From contig NZ_JAFFZM010000001.1 in NCBI RefSeq assembly GCF_017676345.1, positions 124,001 through 188,000 of the forward strand: a stretch of 64,000 nucleotides of DNA. Reading direction: 5' to 3'. The position numbers and the translations under genes are program-made. The first letter of the stretch is position 1. The number at the start of each line of letters is the position of its first letter. The notes beneath the pieces were generated by a model. That model ran no database searches. It was not told the origin of the DNA and worked only from the letters and a program-made list of their open reading frames with translations. Of the stretch, positions 45,897 through 55,490 are shown piece after piece. Origin of the DNA: Streptomyces smyrnaeus. Its GTDB lineage: Bacteria > Actinomycetota > Actinomycetes > Streptomycetales > Streptomycetaceae.

Positions 45897-47264
45897 TCAA
45901 GCGGGCCGGGGCTGGCCGGAGGCGCTGCCGGAACCGGTCGGCGCCGTACCGTGCAGGCCCAGGGCCGCTATGGCGCGGTCGTACTTCTCGCGCAGTTCGT
46001 TCTCGTCCTCCCCGGCGGTGAAGATGTGCGCGAGCTCGTAGCTGTAGCTGTCCTGCTGTGAGAGGTTCCGCAGTCGCTGGCCCTCGTCGGGCACCACATC
46101 GATGCGTACGCCGGGGATCTCCTCCTCCACCCTGGCTGTCTCCTCGGCGGAGGGCACCTGATGGGCCACTCCGTCGGTGAACCAGCGGTGGTACCACTTG
46201 GCCGCGCACAGATAGGGGCCGGCGCGGTGCGGCAGGGCGGGGTCGCGACCGAAGGCGAGGGCGAGCATGCAGTGGTGGTTGGGCACGCCGTCGACGTAGT
46301 CGAACAGCTCGGCGTGCGACTGGGAATGGCGCGGGTTGATCTCCAGCAGCTTGATCTCGTCCTGCCCCGGGTCGTAGAAGAACTCGATGCTGAAGGTGGC
46401 CGAGTCCATTCCGATCTGCCGGATGACACGTGTGGATGCCTCGGCGAGCCGCTCCTGCACGGGTTGGGGGAGCCTGCTGGGGTACTGGTGGCGCAGAAAG
46501 GAGGGCGTGTCGGGGTAGTTGATGGAGTCCAGCACCCCGTAGACGGTGACGGCGCCCCGGTGCACATACCCCTCGACGGCGACCTGGAGGCCGGTCATCC
46601 GCTCCTCGGCGAGACAGACCATGCCACCCACCCGGGACATCTCTTCGGGGAGTTCGATCTGGTCGAGTACGTACTCGAACGGCCTGCCGAGCCGGCCGAT
46701 GCCCTCGCGGATCTTGTCGACAGCCGCCCGGAACTCCTCCAGGTCCGCGACGCCGTAGGCCAGCTCCGAGGAGTAGGACAGCGCCGGCTTGACCCACATG
46801 GGGAAGCGCATGCCCTCGGGGGGCTCCGGCTTCGCGGCGTCCAGGTCCACCTTGCCGAACCTCGGTATCTCGTCGATGACCTTCTGCTGCTCCAGCCTGC
46901 TCCAGTACTTGTGCTCGCACTTGACCACCGATTCCAGGCTGGTACTGCGCGTGCCGTACTGCTCGGCCAGCAGCGGGATCATGGTGCTCACGGGGAAGTC
47001 CCAGTACCCGACGATGGCGTCGATGCTGCCGTCGAAGGAGTCCAGCACGGCCCGCGCCCGCTCCAGCAGGTCAGGCACCGACACCTCGTCCTCCTGCAGT
47101 TCCCCGGGGGTCAGCAGCGAATGGAAGCGGTAGCTCGCCGCGCCGGGAACCGCTTCGAGGGTGGTCCGGTTGGCGTCGTCCATGCCCAGGACGAAGACGT
47201 TCTTCTTCTCGTTCGCGGGCGCGTTGGCCACGGCGTCGTCTGCGGTGTTCTCGGATATCGACAC
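45897..47264 (-). CDS. ATP-grasp ligase
   Basis: 455 residues. Pre-ATP-grasp part (VFVLGMDDANRTTLEAV, VGYWDFPVSTMIPLLAEQYG), nucleotide lysine in FPMWVKPALSYSS, and the metal/catalytic segment TFSIEFFYDPGQ ... KLLEINPRHSQSH. Such enzymes join a carboxylate to an amine or thiol through an acyl phosphate; substrates cannot be read. The downstream CocE-like hydrolase may act on the product. GTG 47264 after GGAGAGAG. Confidence 0.85.
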   Translation of the reverse strand: MSISENTADDAVANAPANEKKNVFVLGMDDANRTTLEAVPGAASYRFHSLLTPGELQEDEVSVPDLLERARAVLDSFDGSIDAIVGYWDFPVSTMIPLLAEQYGTRSTSLESVVKCEHKYWSRLEQQKVIDEIPRFGKVDLDAAKPEPPEGMRFPMWVKPALSYSSELAYGVADLEEFRAAVDKIREGIGRLGRPFEYVLDQIELPEEMSRVGGMVCLAEERMTGLQVAVEGYVHRGAVTVYGVLDSINYPDTPSFLRHQYPSRLPQPVQERLAEASTRVIRQIGMDSATFSIEFFYDPGQDEIKLLEINPRHSQSHAELFDYVDGVPNHHCMLALAFGRDPALPHRAGPYLCAAKWYHRWFTDGVAHQVPSAEETARVEEEIPGVRIDVVPDEGQRLRNLSQQDSYSYELAHIFTAGEDENELREKYDRAIAALGLHGTAPTGSGSASGQPRPA

Positions 47265-47726
47265 GTGCTCTCTCCACGTCAGTGTGCGGTGGTCCCGGGC
47301 GGCGCCCGGGGCCGCCGGTGCACTGGCCCGACCCCGGCAGCCGGGACCGGGTTGCCGACAGCGCAGCGGGGAAACGTGCCTGTTCGTCAGGGCGCGGACA
47401 GCGAAAAGGCGGCGGGGCCAAGTCGCTCAGTAGTACGGCGCGGGCCTCCCGCTTGCCTCGGTTTCCGGTGTTCGGCGCCGTGGCCGTGCGGGAGTTGCCG
47501 GTGCGTCCTGGCCGCCGGACGCGGGCTCGACAGCGCGGCCGTGTCGGGCATCAGCCCCGCTTTCGATCAGCCTTTTTGTCGACTTGGCGGACATTCCGGC
47601 TGTCGTACCGAAGCTCTGCGCCGTAGGTGGTGCCGGGGACCGTGGCTCGTTGCCGATCGCAGGCTTGGTCGTTGAGGCCAGTACGCATCCGGAGCAGCGG
47701 GTTCCGGGACGACGAGAGGAGAACTC
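47265..47726. other. Spacer between ATP-grasp operon and small secreted gene
   Basis: 462 bp holding two divergent promoters. AT-richer sequence near 47565-47600 (TTTTTGTCGACTTGG) might be promoter sequence. No gene or RNA fold recognised. Confidence 0.35.
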
Positions 47727-47957
47727 TTGCCACGGAAGAGCATGGCCCTGGCAGCGGCCGTCGCGCTGAGCAGCGTGCTGTTCACCGCCGGGCAGGCCAC
47801 CGCAGCGTCCTCCGCCCAGCGTGCCGACCGTCCGCCCTTCCCGTACGCCGACTGCGTCAAGGAGGTGAAGAAGCAGCACAAGGCCACCGACCGCAGGGCC
47901 AGGGAGGTGTGCGACATGCTGGTGAAGAAGGGGTGGATCAAGCCCCCGAAGTCCTGA
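47727..47957 (+). CDS. Small secreted basic peptide
   Basis: 76 residues: signal peptide (SMALAAAVALSSVLFTAGQATA) and a mature part of about 50 residues with two Cys (YADCVKEVKK and REVCDMLVKKGW), probably a disulfide-closed helical hairpin. TTG start at 47727 is supported by GAGGAG six bases upstream; ATG 47742 is the alternative. Function unknown. Confidence 0.7.
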   Translation: MPRKSMALAAAVALSSVLFTAGQATAASSAQRADRPPFPYADCVKEVKKQHKATDRRAREVCDMLVKKGWIKPPKS

Positions 47958-47969
47958 TTGCGACGAAGA

Positions 47970-48009
47970 CGCCCCCGACGGACCCTCCCCGTGCTGTCCG
48001 ACGGGGGCG
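47970..48009 (+). terminator. Terminator after the small secreted gene
   Basis: Near-perfect 13-bp stem CGCCCCCGACGGA / TCCGACGGGGGCG (one mismatch), 12 bp past the stop. Confidence 0.65.
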
Positions 48010-48086
48010 CTTCAGGTGTTCCGCCCGCGGGTAAAGCTCCGCACCCTCTGCGCCCGCGGTCCCGCGCTTCCGTCCCGGCCGCTCGG

Positions 48087-48731
48087 TCAATCCCGGTTCC
48101 GCGCGCGGCCACCGGACCCCGGACGCACGTGGCCACCGGACCTTGGCAGGGTGTCGAGGAGGGCTGTCGCGCAGTCCTCGACGACGGCTTCGGCGTGCGC
48201 GGGGAGGGTGCCGCCCTCGCGCAGATGGCGCCGGACGACGGAGAGGGGGAGGTCGACCAGCGCCAGGGTCAGTCGCTCGACCGCCTCGGTGTCCCGGGCC
48301 CCCAGCGTCGCGGCCAGTGAATCGAGTTCGCCGAAGATCCGGCGGTTGCCGCGCTCGGCCCGCGACCGGTGCTCCTGCGACCAGCCCTCCCGGCCGAAGT
48401 CGCCGGGCCCGTAGAGCAGCAGGCGCGTCTCCTCCGGGTGGGCGCGGCTCCAGGCGACGACGTGCCGCGCGGCGGCCCGCCCCGCTTCCCGCGCGTCGTC
48501 GTGCGCGGCGAGGACGCGCGCATAGCTGTCCTGGAAGCGTTCGACGGTACGCAGCCACACCTCGGCCAGTAGCGCGGACCGTCCGGCGAAACGGTGGTAC
48601 AGGGAGCCGCTGGGCGCGCCCGCCTCCTTGGCGACCGCTGCCATGGTCACGCCTGCCGGCCCGAAGGAGGCCGCCAGTCGGACGGCGGCGTCGAGGAGCT
48701 GGTCGGTGTCGAATCGGGGTGGCCTCGCCAT
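48087..48731 (-). CDS. TetR-family repressor
   Basis: 214 residues. N-terminal HTH (VTMAAVAKEAGAPSGSLYHRFAGRSALLAEV in parts: AGAPSGSLYHRFAGR) and a helical ligand-binding domain. Divergent from the SRPBCC gene at 48834; the shared region has a large palindromic operator. ATG 48731. Confidence 0.9.
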   Translation of the reverse strand: MARPPRFDTDQLLDAAVRLAASFGPAGVTMAAVAKEAGAPSGSLYHRFAGRSALLAEVWLRTVERFQDSYARVLAAHDDAREAGRAAARHVVAWSRAHPEETRLLLYGPGDFGREGWSQEHRSRAERGNRRIFGELDSLAATLGARDTEAVERLTLALVDLPLSVVRRHLREGGTLPAHAEAVVEDCATALLDTLPRSGGHVRPGSGGRARNRD

Positions 48732-48752
48732 GTCCGGGAGGGTAGCCTGCCG

Positions 48753-48776
48753 GTATTAGAGAGGGCTCTCTAATAC
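48753..48776. promoter_or_regulatory. TetR operator
   Basis: GTATTAGAGAG-GG-CTCTCTAATAC: perfect 11-bp arms with a two-base spacer, 22 bp upstream of tetR and 58 bp before the divergent gene. It overlaps the only AT-rich stretch, thus probably the promoter. Confidence 0.8.
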
Positions 48777-48833
48777 GAGTCCCTGATCCGGCTGCGGAAA
48801 CCCCACTCGCCGGTCCTGGCCCACGGAGGTCCC

Positions 48834-49403
48834 ATGGACGTCTACAACGTGCACGAACGACTGCTGTCCGCAGCGCCGAGCCGGGTGGGTGCCCTGCTCG
48901 ATTCGCTGGCCGGTGACGACGACCAGCTGTGGCCGCGCGGCGGCTGGCCCCCGATGGTCCTGGACCGGCCGCTGGGGGAAGGCGCCGCCGGAGGACACGG
49001 CCCGGTGCGCTACACGGTCGCCGCGTACGTCCCGGGAACCTGGGTGCGCTTCGCCTTCACCTCCCCCCGAGGCTTCGACGGCTTCCACGAGTACGCCGTA
49101 CTCGCGGCGGACGGCGGCCACACCCTGCTGCGGCACACGCTGGCGATGCGGGCACACGGCTCCGCACGCCTCACCTGGCCGCTCTTCTGGGGGCCGATGC
49201 ACGACGCCTGCCTGGAGGACGGCCTCGACCTCGCCGAGCGCGCCTGCCAAGGGACCGTGGCACGGCCCGCGCACCACAGCGCGTACGTACGCGCCCTGCT
49301 GCGGCTCGCGAGCCGCACCAGGCCCGCCACCGAAGGTGACACCGGCCTCCGGGGAGCGGCAGCGGGGCGGCAGGGTGGCGGGAGCGGGCGCGGGGTCGCA
49401 TAG
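48834..49403 (+). CDS. SRPBCC-fold protein
   Basis: 189 residues. START/Bet v1-like fold: MDVYNVHERLLSAAPSRVG, YTVAAYVPGTWVRFAFTSP, LLRHTLAMRAHGSARLTW. Hydrophobic-ligand binding protein, target of the divergent TetR by position. ATG preceded by CGGAGGTCCC. The C-terminal 35 residues are low-complexity. Confidence 0.75.
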   Translation: MDVYNVHERLLSAAPSRVGALLDSLAGDDDQLWPRGGWPPMVLDRPLGEGAAGGHGPVRYTVAAYVPGTWVRFAFTSPRGFDGFHEYAVLAADGGHTLLRHTLAMRAHGSARLTWPLFWGPMHDACLEDGLDLAERACQGTVARPAHHSAYVRALLRLASRTRPATEGDTGLRGAAAGRQGGGSGRGVA

Positions 49404-49427
49404 CCTGGTTGCCAGGAGGAGAGTTCC

Positions 49428-50738
49428 GTGACCGTCTCAGGACCCCGTCCCGCTCCCGAGGGACACGCACAGGAAGCGGCGCACCCGCGCCCCGCCGGGC
49501 AGGAGCAGGCGCGCGAGTGCGTCCTGCTCAAGCACGGCGAGGTCTTTCTGCGCGGCCGCAACCGCGCCCGTTTCGAGGAGCTGCTGTACCGCAATCTGCG
49601 GGACGCACTGCGCACGCTGCCCGGCTCGACGTGGGTGGAGAAGGGTCGCAGCGTCACACTGGTGGGCGGCGAGCTCCCGCTGGACCAACTCGTGGACTGC
49701 GTAGGCCGCGTCATCGGCTTCAGCCTCGTGCAGCCGGCCGTACGCATCCCCAGCACCGTCGAGGACATCGGCGCCCACGCGGTACGCGCCCTGCTGCGCG
49801 TACGGGAGGAGCGGACCGGCGGGCGCGGCGAACTGAGTTTCGCCGTACGCGCGAAGCGGCGGGACAAATCCTTCCCGCTCACCTCCTCGGTCCTGGCCGC
49901 CACCGTCGGCGAACGGGTACGGCTGGAGACGGGAGCGCGGGTGAACCTCTCGGCGCCGGACGTCGAGCTGGCCGTGGAGGTGGACCGGCACGCCAGCTAT
50001 CTGTCCTGGCGCCGGATGCCGGGTCAAGGCGGGCTGCCGGTGGGCTCCAGCGGCCGGGCACTGGCCCTGCTCTCGGGGGGCTACGACTCGCCGGTCGCCG
50101 CCTACCGGGCCATGCGCCGGGGGCTGGCCTGCGACTTCGTCCACTTCACCGGCGCTCCGTACACCAACGCCTCCTCCGTCTACAAGGCGTACGCACTCGC
50201 CCGCGAGCTCAACCGCTTCCAGCCCGACCGGGCGCTGTGGGTGGTCCCGCTGGGGAAGGCCCAAAAGCAGTTGGCGATCGCGGGCGCGGGGCGGCTCCAA
50301 GTCGTCGCCCAGCGCCGGCTGATGGCGCGGACGGCCGGCGAGCTCGCCCGGCGGCTGGGCGCCGAGGCGCTGGTGACCGGGGACAGCCTGGGGCAGGTCG
50401 CCAGCCAGACGGTGGCCAACATGGCGGCCGTCGACGAGGCGGCTTCGGTGCCGCTGCTGCGCCCGCTGCTGGGCTGGGAGAAGCAGGAGATCATCGACGA
50501 GGCGCGGGCCCTGGGCACCGCGGATGTCTCGGTGCTGCCCGACGAGGACTGCTGTTCGCTGCTCGCCCCCCGTCAGGTCAGCACCCGGGCCCGGGTTCCC
50601 GACCTGCAGCGGGTCGAGCGCCGTCTGGAGCTGGACGAACTCGTGGAGGAACTGCTGGCCGGTGCCTGGTCCTTGGAGCCCGGCGCCGACCCGGCGACGG
50701 TGGGCGCCGCCGGGCCGGAGCACAGCTGCGAGGCGTGA
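49428..50738 (+). CDS. thiI: tRNA 4-thiouridine synthetase ThiI
   Basis: 436 residues. N-terminal ferredoxin-like and THUMP domains (VLLKHGEVFLRGRNRARFEELL, HASYLSWRRMPGQGGLPVG), then the PP-loop pyrophosphatase: LALLSGGYDSPVA (about residue 213-225), and GDSLGQVASQTVANM. Adenylates U8 of tRNA and transfers sulfur. The C-terminal rhodanese domain of enterobacterial ThiI is absent, as in most Gram-positives; Cys pair DCCSLL is present. GTG 49428 after AGGAGGAG. Confidence 0.92.
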   Translation: MTVSGPRPAPEGHAQEAAHPRPAGQEQARECVLLKHGEVFLRGRNRARFEELLYRNLRDALRTLPGSTWVEKGRSVTLVGGELPLDQLVDCVGRVIGFSLVQPAVRIPSTVEDIGAHAVRALLRVREERTGGRGELSFAVRAKRRDKSFPLTSSVLAATVGERVRLETGARVNLSAPDVELAVEVDRHASYLSWRRMPGQGGLPVGSSGRALALLSGGYDSPVAAYRAMRRGLACDFVHFTGAPYTNASSVYKAYALARELNRFQPDRALWVVPLGKAQKQLAIAGAGRLQVVAQRRLMARTAGELARRLGAEALVTGDSLGQVASQTVANMAAVDEAASVPLLRPLLGWEKQEIIDEARALGTADVSVLPDEDCCSLLAPRQVSTRARVPDLQRVERRLELDELVEELLAGAWSLEPGADPATVGAAGPEHSCEA

Positions 50739-50838
50739 CACCGGGCCGGCCCCGGACACGACAGGGTCGAGGGCGCCCGGAACCCGGCCAACGACAGGCG
50801 GCACGCGGCTCACCGGTGCGGCCGCCACCGGCCTCGGA

Positions 50839-51237
50839 TCACTTTGCGGACAAACCGTTCTCGCGGGCGGCGCGGGTGACGCGCACGTACGAGGCCGACA
50901 CCGCTCGGCGCAGCCAGCCGGGCAGCGGCCGGTCATGGGTCGCGCGGGTCAGCAGCGCGGCGATCTCCCGCACCTTGGTGTTGGTGTGCTGGGAGGTGTC
51001 CACGAGTATCCGCCAGGCGGTCTCGGGACCGCAGCGCCAGGAGGCCATCAGCACGCCGCGCGCCTGGTCGATCACGGGACGGCTCTCCACGGCCTTCCGA
51101 AGCTGTGCGACCTCCTCCCGTAGCCGGCGCGCCTCGGCGGCCGGGAGTGACTCGTCCGCGGCCTCGGGCCCCTGGCCGTGGCCCTCGGACCCCTGGTCGT
51201 GCCCGGCGGACCCGGACGGCGCCACGGGGAGACTCAT
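50839..51237 (-). CDS. ANTAR-domain RNA-binding regulator
   Basis: 132 residues. N-terminal Gly/Glu-rich tail, a short coiled coil (ARRLREEVAQLRKAVESR) and the ANTAR three-helix domain (VIDQARGVLMASWRCGPETAW, then LVDTSQHTNTKVREIAALL). ANTAR proteins bind paired hexaloop hairpins in nascent mRNA and prevent termination. No sensor domain is attached. ATG 51237 with GGAGG. Confidence 0.85.
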   Translation of the reverse strand: MSLPVAPSGSAGHDQGSEGHGQGPEAADESLPAAEARRLREEVAQLRKAVESRPVIDQARGVLMASWRCGPETAWRILVDTSQHTNTKVREIAALLTRATHDRPLPGWLRRAVSASYVRVTRAARENGLSAK

Positions 51238-51467
51238 CGCACCTCCGAAGACAACTGTTGTCGTGCAGCACATATGCGCCTGCCCCCGACGGCCGTCCCG
51301 CACACCTGTGAGCCCCGGCACCTGAGCCCACGCACCTGTGAGCCCACGCAGCTGCGGGTCCGCACACCGGCGAGGGAGCGGACACCGGCCTCGCGGCGGC
51401 CTCCGGCTACGGTGGCGGGAAAGATCGACCCGCCGGGAGAGATCCCCCGTCGCGAAGGAGCCCAGCC

Positions 51468-52517
51468 GTGTCCCGTACCGAACCGTCCGTCCTGGTCAGC
51501 ACGGACGGCCGCGCCGGCCGCCTCGTGCTCAACCGGCCCCACGCGCTCAACGCTCTGAACCGGGAGATGGTCGACTGTCTCACCGAGGCACTCGAAGCGT
51601 GGGAGCGGGACCCGGCGGTGGAGACCGTCGTACTCAGCGGCGCCGGCGAGCGGGGACTGTGCGCGGGCGGCGACATCCGCGGGATCCATGAGGACGTCCG
51701 GCGAGGTGGCGGTGCGGAATCGGCGCGGTTCTGGGCCGCGGAGTACCGCCTCAACGCCCGTATCGCGCACTACCCCAAGCCGTATGTCGCGCTCATGGAC
51801 GGCGTGGTGATGGGCGGAGGCGTCGGGGTGTCCGCGCACGGAGACGTCCGCGTCGTCACCGAGCGGGCGAAGGTCGCCATGCCGGAGACCGGCATCGGCT
51901 TCGTACCCGATGTGGGCGGCACCTGGCTGCTGTCGCGGGCGCCGGGCGAACTGGGCACACATCTGGCCTTGACCGCCGGTGCGGTGGGCGCCTCGGACGC
52001 CCTGCTGTGCGGGCTCGCCGACCACTTCGTGCCCGCCGAACGGCTCGCTGAGTTCGCGGCGGCGCTCGCCCACACCCCGCCCGCCGACGCGGTGGCGCGG
52101 TACGCCGCTGCCGCTCCCGCGGCCGAACTCGCCCGGCACCGGGAGTGGATCGACGCCTGCTACAGCGCCGACAGCGTCACGGAGATCCTGCGGCGGCTGC
52201 GCGACCACGGGGGAACGGCGGCCAAGGAGGCCGCAGCGGCCATCGAGTCCAAGTCGCCGACCTCCCTCAAGGTCACGCTCGCCGCGCTGCGCCGGGCACG
52301 CGGCCTTTCCTCGCTGGAAGAGGCGCTGAACCAGGAGTACCGCACCTCCGTGGCCGCGCTCTCCTCGCCGGACTTCGCCGAGGGCGTGCGGGCGCAGCTC
52401 ATCGACAAGGACCGCAGGCCGCGTTGGTCCCCGGCCACGCTCGACGAGGTCACCGAGGAGCAGGTGGCACGGCATTTCGCCGTCCCGGACGGCGGGGACC
52501 TGGGGCTCGGCGTGTGA
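51468..52517 (+). CDS. 3-hydroxyisobutyryl-CoA hydrolase-like crotonase
   Basis: 349 residues. Crotonase fold with the HIBCH hallmarks: RPHALNALNREMV, oxyanion GLCAGGDIRGI, DGVVMGGGVGVSAHGDVRV, MPETGIGFVPDVGGTWLLSR, and a C-terminal lid (SLKVTLAALRRARG, FAEGVRAQLIDKDRRPRW). Role in valine degradation. GTG 51468 after AAGGAG. Confidence 0.9.
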   Translation: MSRTEPSVLVSTDGRAGRLVLNRPHALNALNREMVDCLTEALEAWERDPAVETVVLSGAGERGLCAGGDIRGIHEDVRRGGGAESARFWAAEYRLNARIAHYPKPYVALMDGVVMGGGVGVSAHGDVRVVTERAKVAMPETGIGFVPDVGGTWLLSRAPGELGTHLALTAGAVGASDALLCGLADHFVPAERLAEFAAALAHTPPADAVARYAAAAPAAELARHREWIDACYSADSVTEILRRLRDHGGTAAKEAAAAIESKSPTSLKVTLAALRRARGLSSLEEALNQEYRTSVAALSSPDFAEGVRAQLIDKDRRPRWSPATLDEVTEEQVARHFAVPDGGDLGLGV

Positions 52518-52552
52518 ACCTGGTGCCGACTGTTGGAATTCGCCGGTGGCCG

Positions 52553-52580
52553 ACGCACAGTAAATGCGCTACTTGTGCGT
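52553..52580. promoter_or_regulatory. Inverted repeat in the lanthipeptide operon promoter
   Basis: ACGCACA / TGTGCGT, 7-bp arms with a 14-base spacer, about 90 bp upstream of the LanKC start. The stretch 52581-52625 has TGACAG and TTGACT half-sites that could bind the RamR-like regulator or be the -35 box. By position, an operator. Confidence 0.5.
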
Positions 52581-52669
52581 TCCTCACATCGCTTTCGTGA
52601 CAGAATTGACTACACATTCCCCCTCCCGTGTTGCACGCTTGACCCCGTGCTTCCCAGGAGAGGGGACCG

Positions 52670-55453
52670 ATGGACAAGCGGTACGAAATATTCTGTCTCG
52701 CGGACCGGTATTTCTACGACACACCCGACCGCTTGTCGGATTCCATATCGAGCACCCCGGCGGACGAGGCGGCGCAGCACGACGAGGCCACCTGGCCGGA
52801 AAACACCGTGGACTCGGGAGAATTCCCGGTGGCACGTCGCCCGGTGCCCGCCGGCTGGCGGCAGACCCGGTCAGGCGACTGGCTGGAGCTGCGCCCACTG
52901 ACGGGAGAGTTCCCGTTGCAGGGTTGGAAGATTCATGCGTCGGCCACGCTCGACAACGCGGACGAGATCGGCACAGCCGTCTGGGACCACTGCGTACCAC
53001 GCCGCATCCCTTTCAAATTCGTCCCGCACCGCACGCAGCTGTATCTGCGCAACGCGAAATACGCCGGACGCGGCACGAGCGGTAAATTCGCCACCATCTA
53101 CCCGGCCAACGAGGAACAACTCGAAAACATTCTTCGCGAGTTGGGGGAGATACTCGACGGGAAACCGGGCCCGTACATCCTGACGGATCTGCGCTGGCGC
53201 GAGGGGCCGCTGTATGTGCGGTACGGGGGCTTCGCACCGAGGTTCTGCGTCGACGGCCGGGGCCGTCTGGTGCCCGCCGTGGCGGACGCGCACGGCCGGC
53301 TCGTACCCGACCGCAAGGACCCGGCCTTCCGGGTGCCGGACGGCGTGGAGCTGCCCGCCTTCCTCCGTCCGCAGCTGGCGGCGCGCGCCGCGGCCAGCGT
53401 CACGGACCTGCCGTACCGCATCGAGCGGGCGCTGCACTTCTCCAACGGCGGCGGCGTCTACGGCGGCACCGACACCCGCGACGGGAGCCGGGTCGTGCTC
53501 AAGGAGGCCCGGCCGCACGCCGGGCTCGCCGCCGACGGCGCCGACGCGGTGGCGCGGCTGGAGCGGGAGAAGGCCGCACTCGACCGGCTCGCCGGGCTGC
53601 CGGTGGTACCGGAGGTACGCGACTGGTTCGAACTGGACGGGCACCGGTTCCTGGTGATGGAGGAGTTGGCGGGCCAGACCCTCAATTCCTTCTTCGCCAG
53701 GCGTCATCCGCTGCTGAGCGCCGACCCCGACCCGGAGGCGGTGGCCGAGTACACCGAGTGGGCCCTCCGGACGCACCGGCTGGTGGAGCAGGCCGTGGCG
53801 GCGGTGCACGAGCGTGGCATCGTCTTCAACGACCTGCACATGTTCAACATCATGGTCGCGCCCGACGAGCGATCCGTCGCACTGCTGGACTTCGAGGCGG
53901 CAGCGCCGGCGGCCGACGATCCGCGCCAGATCGTGGCCCACCCCGGCTTCATCGCCCCGCCCGACCGCTCCCGCTACGACATCGACCGCTACGCACTGGC
54001 GTGTCTGCGGCTCGCGTTGTTCATCCCGATGACGACGCTGCTGGCCGTCGACCGCGGCAAGGCGGCACACCTGGCGAGGGTCGCCGCCGAACAGTTCCCC
54101 GGCATTCCGCAGGAGTTCCTCGCCGAGGCGGTCGAAACCATCGAGGGCACCGACACGGCGGCCTCGGCCTCCCGGGCCGTCACCCGCGCGGCCACCGTCC
54201 TGGCACCCGCCGACTGGCCGACGGCACGCGAGGCGATGGCCCGGGCGATCCTCGCCTCGGCCACCCCCGGACGCGACGACCGGCTCTTCCCCGGGGACAT
54301 CGAGCAGTTCGGGGCCGGCGGCGGGCTCGGTCTGGCACACGGCGCCGCCGGAGTGCTCCTCGCGCTCGACGAGACGGCCGCCGGGCGGTATCCGGACGGT
54401 GAGGAGTGGCTGCTGCGGCACACCGATCCCCCGCCGCGCGGCACCCCGCTGGGGCTCTACGACGGACTGCCCGGCGTCGCCTGCGTACTGGCCCGGTTCG
54501 GACACACGAAGCGGGCGCTGGAGCTGACCGAGCGGGTGCTGGACGAGAAGTGGCAGCGGCTGGGCAGCTCGCTGCACGGTGGCCTCGCCGGTCTCGGTCT
54601 CGCCCTGGGACAGCTCGCGGCCGACACCGGGGAACAGCAGCTGCGCACGGCCGCCGTCGAGGCCGCCCGGCTGCTGGCCCAGCGGCTGGACGAGCCCGAC
54701 GACGGTGTCCCGGGCGTCGACAGGACCGGCCTGCTGCACGGTGCGACGGGAGCGGCGCTGCTGTTCCTGCGGCTGTACGAGCAACACGGCGACTCCGCGC
54801 TGCTCGACCTTGCGGAGCGTGCGCTCACCCGCGACCTGGCGCACTGCGTCCAGGACAGCTCGGGCACCTGGCAGGTCGACGAGGGCAGCCGCACCATGCC
54901 CTATCTGGGCGCGGGCAGTGTGGGCATCGCCATGGTGCTGGACGACTTCCTCGCACACCGCCCCGGGCACGCCCGCTTCACCGCGGCGCGGGAGGGCATC
55001 CTGCCCGCGGCCAGGATGCGGTACTACGCACAGCCGGGCCTCTTCCAGGGCCGCGCCGGAATGCTGCTGCACCTGAGCAGGACCAGCACGCCCGGCGTCA
55101 CCGAGGCCGACCGGCAGGCGCAACTCGCGGGCCTCGGCTGGTACGGGATGGCCTACCGGAACGGCCTCGCCTTCCCGGGCGACCAGATGATGCGGCTGTC
55201 GATGGACCTGGCCACCGGCACCGCGGGCTGCCTGCTGGCCGTGGGCGCGGCCGCCGCCGACCGAGGCGCAGCGGCGCCGAGCCTGCCGTTCCTGGCACCG
55301 CCGACCGGTGGCACCGCCGGCGGAGCGCTGTCGCACAGCACCACCACCCCGCCGCCCGAGGGCACGGCAGCGCGCGACAGCGCGCCGACGCCCGGCGGCT
55401 CACAGACCGGCCTCCGGGACGGGGGCCGTACCAAAGCATCACCGTCCCTGTAA
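52670..55453 (+). CDS. ramC: Class III lanthipeptide synthetase LanKC (RamC/AmfT-like)
   Basis: 927 residues, normal for LanKC. N-terminal lyase region (from about residue 90), Ser/Thr-kinase domain with glycine loop SNGGGVYGGTD, Lys in RVVLKEARPH, HRD-like FNDLHMFN and DFE in ALLDFEAA; then the cyclase-like toroid with LHGGLAGLG, LLHGATGAAL and LFQGRAGMLLHL repeats. No zinc ligands, as in class III. It would phosphorylate Ser/Thr of RamS, eliminate phosphate and form labionin/lanthionine rings. The last 60 residues are low-complexity. RamC of SapB is the nearest known relative. Confidence 0.93.
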   Translation: MDKRYEIFCLADRYFYDTPDRLSDSISSTPADEAAQHDEATWPENTVDSGEFPVARRPVPAGWRQTRSGDWLELRPLTGEFPLQGWKIHASATLDNADEIGTAVWDHCVPRRIPFKFVPHRTQLYLRNAKYAGRGTSGKFATIYPANEEQLENILRELGEILDGKPGPYILTDLRWREGPLYVRYGGFAPRFCVDGRGRLVPAVADAHGRLVPDRKDPAFRVPDGVELPAFLRPQLAARAAASVTDLPYRIERALHFSNGGGVYGGTDTRDGSRVVLKEARPHAGLAADGADAVARLEREKAALDRLAGLPVVPEVRDWFELDGHRFLVMEELAGQTLNSFFARRHPLLSADPDPEAVAEYTEWALRTHRLVEQAVAAVHERGIVFNDLHMFNIMVAPDERSVALLDFEAAAPAADDPRQIVAHPGFIAPPDRSRYDIDRYALACLRLALFIPMTTLLAVDRGKAAHLARVAAEQFPGIPQEFLAEAVETIEGTDTAASASRAVTRAATVLAPADWPTAREAMARAILASATPGRDDRLFPGDIEQFGAGGGLGLAHGAAGVLLALDETAAGRYPDGEEWLLRHTDPPPRGTPLGLYDGLPGVACVLARFGHTKRALELTERVLDEKWQRLGSSLHGGLAGLGLALGQLAADTGEQQLRTAAVEAARLLAQRLDEPDDGVPGVDRTGLLHGATGAALLFLRLYEQHGDSALLDLAERALTRDLAHCVQDSSGTWQVDEGSRTMPYLGAGSVGIAMVLDDFLAHRPGHARFTAAREGILPAARMRYYAQPGLFQGRAGMLLHLSRTSTPGVTEADRQAQLAGLGWYGMAYRNGLAFPGDQMMRLSMDLATGTAGCLLAVGAAAADRGAAAPSLPFLAPPTGGTAGGALSHSTTTPPPEGTAARDSAPTPGGSQTGLRDGGRTKASPSL

Positions 55454-55490
55454 CACACAACCCGACACCCGATAGGGAAGGAAAACCACC

